Origin: Parietichytrium sp. I65-24A
Taxonomy: Eukaryota > Sar > Bigyra > Thraustochytrida > Thraustochytriidae
Assembly: GCA_012862575.1 (NCBI GenBank)
Contig: BLSF01000025.1
Coordinates: forward strand, 310,001 to 374,000
Length of the DNA: 64,000 bases
Reading direction: 5' to 3'
The translations under genes and the position numbers were made by a program. Each line of letters begins with the position of its first letter. The stretch's first letter is position 1. The notes beneath the pieces were generated by a model that saw only the letters and a list, made by a program, of their open reading frames with translations, made no database searches and was not told where the DNA came from. Of this stretch, positions 60,774 to 64,000 are shown one piece after another.

Positions 60774-60830
60774 CGCGCCGCTGCTCCCTGCTCCCTGCTC
60801 TCGCGGTCAACTTGACAGAGTCACACGAAG

Positions 60831-60837
60831 TATATAT
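60831..60837 (-). promoter_or_regulatory. TATA-like word upstream of the ASH2-like gene
   Basis: TATATA about 58 bases upstream of the ATG, giving a leader of roughly 25-35 nt if used. This is a plausible core promoter position. Confidence 0.4.
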
Positions 60838-60895
60838 CCACACAGTATCACACAGTGCAAAGTCGCTTCGCCCTGACCGAAGAGCCTTTCAGCTT

Positions 60896-60952
60896 TTCCA
60901 GCGCTTGCGTCGCTCTTTCTTTTTCTTCCAGCGCTTGCGTCGCTCTTTCTTT
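60896..60952. repeat. Two tandem copies of a 29-base unit
   Basis: Two near-perfect copies built on TTCCAGCGCTTGCGTCGCTC and a TTTCTTT tail, about 120-180 bases upstream of the ASH2-like start codon. Confidence 0.9.
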
Positions 60953-62494
60953 CGCAGTCTGTCTCTCAGTCCACGACAGTCCACGCCAGTCCTCCGCGAA
61001 TATCCCTCTCTGTGCGCCTGTGCAGACTGTGCGGAGGGAAAAATAATTGCAATCAAAAGTCCCCAGAAAAGCGCGTGGAAAAAGATGGAAAAAGACAAGA
61101 AAAAAAAAAGGGAAGGATTTTAATTTGAAATTTGAAATTCGGAAAAAACTCTCGAATTGATCTTGTTGAATTTTGGACGATAAAAGTTGGTTCAATCTGC
61201 GACTCGTGTCTTGTGCCCTATCACCTAAGTAAGATCATCATCACCCGGTGGTACTAGTACTCAGTACTAAGTACTCTCAGTACCGTGACTGATTGAATTG
61301 GATTGGGACTTTTGCACACCTTGCGGTAGCGCTCAATATTGGTTGTCTACCACGCTCACATCACTCTGACTTTTCTTTTCTTTCTTTCCTCTCCTTTCCG
61401 GAGCCGGGCTACCTCTCAGCCCCTAATGATTGGTAGGAATCGGGGTAATCCTTGATCTACCCGATTGCATATTGTGGGAGATGCGACATAGTGGTATTTA
61501 ATTCGGCGCTAGTATTGTACGCGTCGTGCACGAGTAACAAAAGCTCTCCCGAAGCCTTCGCGCTCCTATCCATCTATTACCTGTTTCTCTAACCGTCCAA
61601 AAGCCGGCCAACGCCCGCTCTCGCAACCTTGGGCTCGGCCGGAGTCCTACGTTTTGCATAACGTTTGGCATATGTGAAGGGTTAACTAATGGTACACCTT
61701 ACTAGGGCAAGACCTTTCGCCTAGTAGCCTCATAGGCACTTGTGTAGCCCCCCCCAGCAATCCGTCTCGTTCGCTCTCCAACACATTCCAACACTCCCAC
61801 TCTTCCCTATCTCACCTACCACAAACTATAACATCCTCAGCTTAAAGGATGTGAGGGAGAGGCACACTCACGCTCCTTCGGTAGCACTCACATAGCTCGC
61901 TCTACCCAGCTCACCGTACTCAGTACTCCCTTTCTACTCCGTTTCCTAATACCTGCTACGCACCCACGCTCTATCGCTCGCTATGGCCGGGCCTTGCTCG
62001 CTTCACTCACGCACTCCGTATAGTATCTAATAGCACCTCCGCTAGCACCCGAGGAATCGCCCACTGCAGACAGTCCGAAAGTAACGCGGGAGAGTGCGCA
62101 CACGTCCGCGGACAGGTAAGGTCTTCTAGCGCCGCATCTAACACCCCGTACGCCGCGCACCCGGCGGAGCGACTCCCCAGCAGCTTAGTTTGAGGGAGAG
62201 AGAGATAGCCGTCGCGCCGTCGCTCTCTCTGCGGCGCCTGTGCACGCGCAGTGCGCTGGACGACTCTTTTTCGTTTTCGTTTTCTTTTCCTTTTCCATTT
62301 TTTTTAAACGCCGCGGACACCCACTAGAAGGTCCTCGGGCACGTACGCGTAACGTAACGGCAGGAGGCAGAGAAGCAGGCGGGCCGGGACGATCGAGGAG
62401 TGCGGTAGGCGGGTCGAGTAGGCGGACGTAAGGAACAGAGCGGTGTATTTGACGGGGCTTGTTGGTTGGTCCTTTGGTCCGTTGGTCCGTCGCG

Positions 62495-63943
62495 ATGGGC
62501 CTGAACTCGTCCACGCCAGCAGGGTCGGGCAGTGCCTCTGGCGTGACTGGGCGCGAGAGCAGTGCCCACAGAGTGGTGAATCTGCGCGATGCTCGCAGCG
62601 TCCGCGCGGATGATGTGGATCTGCTGGACACAGAGGCGCTCACGAGCGCGGAGGAGAGCAGCGCGGCGTCAACGCCGAGATCTCCCACGGAAGGCGGACC
62701 ATACTGGTGCGTGATCAAGGCCAAGACACGGCAGCACAGATCCTCGCGGTTCAACAAACGCGTGGTCAAATTTGAGGCGAAACCGGGGTCTTCGTTTACC
62801 ATAGGGAGTGGGGATGGGTGCGACTTGCAGCTCTCTGATGATCGTTGCGCTGTGCAAAATGCGCTTTTGGAACCCACGATGCGAGATGGCCTGGCAGGGA
62901 TTTCGCTGACGCCCAAGGCGCGCATGTACCAGCTGGTGGGCATGGGGGCGAAGAAGAATATGAGCGAAGCAGTCATTCATGTGGGTACGGTGATCAAAGT
63001 AGGCTCTGTGAGTTTGGAGGTCACTGATACTTGCACAAGCGAGAATGATGACTTTGTGGAGCGATTCGCTGTGGAGATCAATCACAACACGGCCAGGCCG
63101 CTTTCCAGGCGCATCTCGGCTCGCAAGGCGCAAAACTCTGGCAGCAAAAGGGACACAGTGGCAACTTGCGGGAACGAAGCTGAGTCCGAGGGTTCTATCG
63201 AGGGCATGTCGAATGCTGGAGACGAGACTGGACACGAAGACCTCGCGCGAGGATCCATTTCCGACGCATCCGTGGATGACCATGATATCTCAAGCGTAGA
63301 AGATGACGATGCTGACGCCATGTGCTACATTTGCTGGGGCGGCGTGGATGCCGTATCCAGTGATGGTGACGAGGCTGACGGAGAGCACAACGGTGATATT
63401 CCAGGCAAGAAGAAGGCGAACCCTCTGATCCAGAATCCGTGCGGGAAATGCTCGGGAAGCTCGCGATACGTGCATCTTAATTGCTTACTGACTTGGATCA
63501 AGAGTAGCGGCTCTGGCCATTGTTCGATCTGCAATGGACCTCTTCCCCAGCACTTTTCTTCGCCCCCTCCAAACATTGAGTTGAAGGTGGTGCGCCATAG
63601 GCGTGGTCAACAGTGGGTGGGCACCAGACGCTTTCGCCTCAGCTTTGCAGATCGAGACGAGGCGATTATTGGCAGAGATGCCGAGGCTGATGTGCGCCTG
63701 ACGGACAGCTCTGTCGGCAGCAAGCATGCCCGTATCGTCTTCAATCGCGAGACAAGGCAGTTCGAGCTTTCTGACTGCAACTCTCTTGGTGGCACGTATC
63801 TCCAAGTGCGTGGTGCAATGGACCTCGTTTTGGAGACCCCCACGTACTTAAAGATTGGGAGAACGCTTCTGACTTTAAAAATGACGCATAAGAGAGGCAC
63901 TCTCCAAACGATGTTCCATGGCCTCTCATGGAGCAAACGTTAG
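62495..63943 (+). CDS. FHA - RING-CH - FHA protein with N-myristoylation signal (482 aa)
   Basis: Start set at ATG 62495; upstream the frame offers only TTG. The protein begins MGLNSS, a good N-myristoylation signal (Gly2, Ser6). An N-terminal FHA-like domain at about 90-190 is degenerate (IGSGDGCDLQLSDDRCAVQN; the Arg and Ser-x-x-His of phosphopeptide-binding FHA are missing). A RING-CH (MARCH-type) zinc finger follows: C277-x2-C280, C316-x2-C319, H327-x2-C330, C343-x2-C346, with Trp334 and the typical PCGKCSGSSRYVHLNC block. The C-terminal FHA at about 380-470 has intact Gly-Arg, Ser-x-x-His (SSVGSKHARIVF) and SLGGTYL. This reads as a membrane-tethered E3 ubiquitin ligase steered by phospho-threonine binding. 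No transmembrane helices are seen, unlike animal MARCH proteins. Confidence 0.88.
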   Translation: MGLNSSTPAGSGSASGVTGRESSAHRVVNLRDARSVRADDVDLLDTEALTSAEESSAASTPRSPTEGGPYWCVIKAKTRQHRSSRFNKRVVKFEAKPGSSFTIGSGDGCDLQLSDDRCAVQNALLEPTMRDGLAGISLTPKARMYQLVGMGAKKNMSEAVIHVGTVIKVGSVSLEVTDTCTSENDDFVERFAVEINHNTARPLSRRISARKAQNSGSKRDTVATCGNEAESEGSIEGMSNAGDETGHEDLARGSISDASVDDHDISSVEDDDADAMCYICWGGVDAVSSDGDEADGEHNGDIPGKKKANPLIQNPCGKCSGSSRYVHLNCLLTWIKSSGSGHCSICNGPLPQHFSSPPPNIELKVVRHRRGQQWVGTRRFRLSFADRDEAIIGRDAEADVRLTDSSVGSKHARIVFNRETRQFELSDCNSLGGTYLQVRGAMDLVLETPTYLKIGRTLLTLKMTHKRGTLQTMFHGLSWSKR

Positions 63944-64000
63944 ATCATTGTGTACTCTACTGTGTTTTTTTTTTGGCTCACCAACCACACCCCTGCTGTC
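63944..64000. other. Start of 3' region after the FHA-RING-CH gene
   Basis: 57 bases, including a TTTTTTTTT run, cut by the window edge. Confidence 0.5.

Larger units (their letters stand above)
60774..62494. other. 1.7-kb intergenic region between divergent genes
   Basis: Holds the duplicated 29-mer (60896-60952), AGTACT palindromes near 61250-61285, and a C/T/A-rich section with CTAG, TAGC and ACTC words (61390-62170). The 3' end presumably contains the FHA-RING-CH promoter, with a pyrimidine-rich tract around 62270-62310. No gene was seen. Confidence 0.45.

Overview
This is nuclear DNA of a unicellular eukaryote. The proteins are all eukaryotic in type: SF3b subunit 2, UFC1, a MAP kinase, an ASH2-type SPRY protein, AP2 transcription factors, a RING-CH protein, TTC5 and an O-GlcNAc-transferase-like enzyme. 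There are no operons or Shine-Dalgarno sites. Most genes are one uninterrupted reading frame. One gene (UFC1) can be shown to have two short GT-AG introns of 115 and 87 nt, each with a CTAAC branch point. An intron-poor compact genome, AP2 factors, a calcyphosin-type EF-hand protein (a family common in flagellated cells) and long GA/CT leader tracts fit a protist or alga. My best guess is a labyrinthulomycete (thraustochytrid) or related stramenopile, with a red alga as the alternative. This is weakly held; no marker gene settles it.

Layout. 1-12.5 kb: possible 3' end of a gene, an AP2 factor (4021-6255), long gene-poor DNA with an octanucleotide satellite, and a 59-aa PDCD4-linker-like microprotein (11481-11660). 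12.5-23.9 kb: a His-rich candidate PP1 regulator (-), a MAP kinase with an SDY activation loop (-), and an LRR protein ending in a CaaX box (+). 24.3-31 kb: three minus-strand genes in tandem, SETD9-like, an MFS transporter and SF3B2. 31-44 kb: mostly gene-free, holding a second AP2 factor (37669-38982), a 77-aa signal-peptide/TM protein (-), and a possible lone 3' exon at 42.3 kb. 44-64 kb is dense: a tubulin-tyrosine-ligase-like protein, a signal-peptide TPR-OGT-TPR-GT fusion, an isochorismatase-fold hydrolase, UFC1, a histidine phosphatase, an ER-anchored coiled-coil protein, a calcyphosin-type EF-hand protein, TTC5, an ASH2-type SPRY protein and an FHA-RING-CH-FHA protein with an N-myristoylation signal.

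How they fit together. There is no single pathway. Many genes act in regulation: chromatin (SETD9-like, ASH2-like, TTC5), transcription (two AP2), splicing (SF3B2), phospho-signalling (MAPK, PP1-binding protein, FHA-RING) and protein modification (UFC1, OGT fusion, TTL-like).

The most unusual items are the secretory OGT fusion with an overlapping upstream ORF, the MAPK whose TxY site reads SDY, the SILK+RVxF protein, the PDCD4-linker microprotein, and an intergenic 9-mer TGACNGTGA seen 22 times between genes where about two are expected by chance.

Starts. Several open frames extend upstream only through TTG or GTG codons. I placed every start at the first ATG that makes sense and give the adjusted coordinates.
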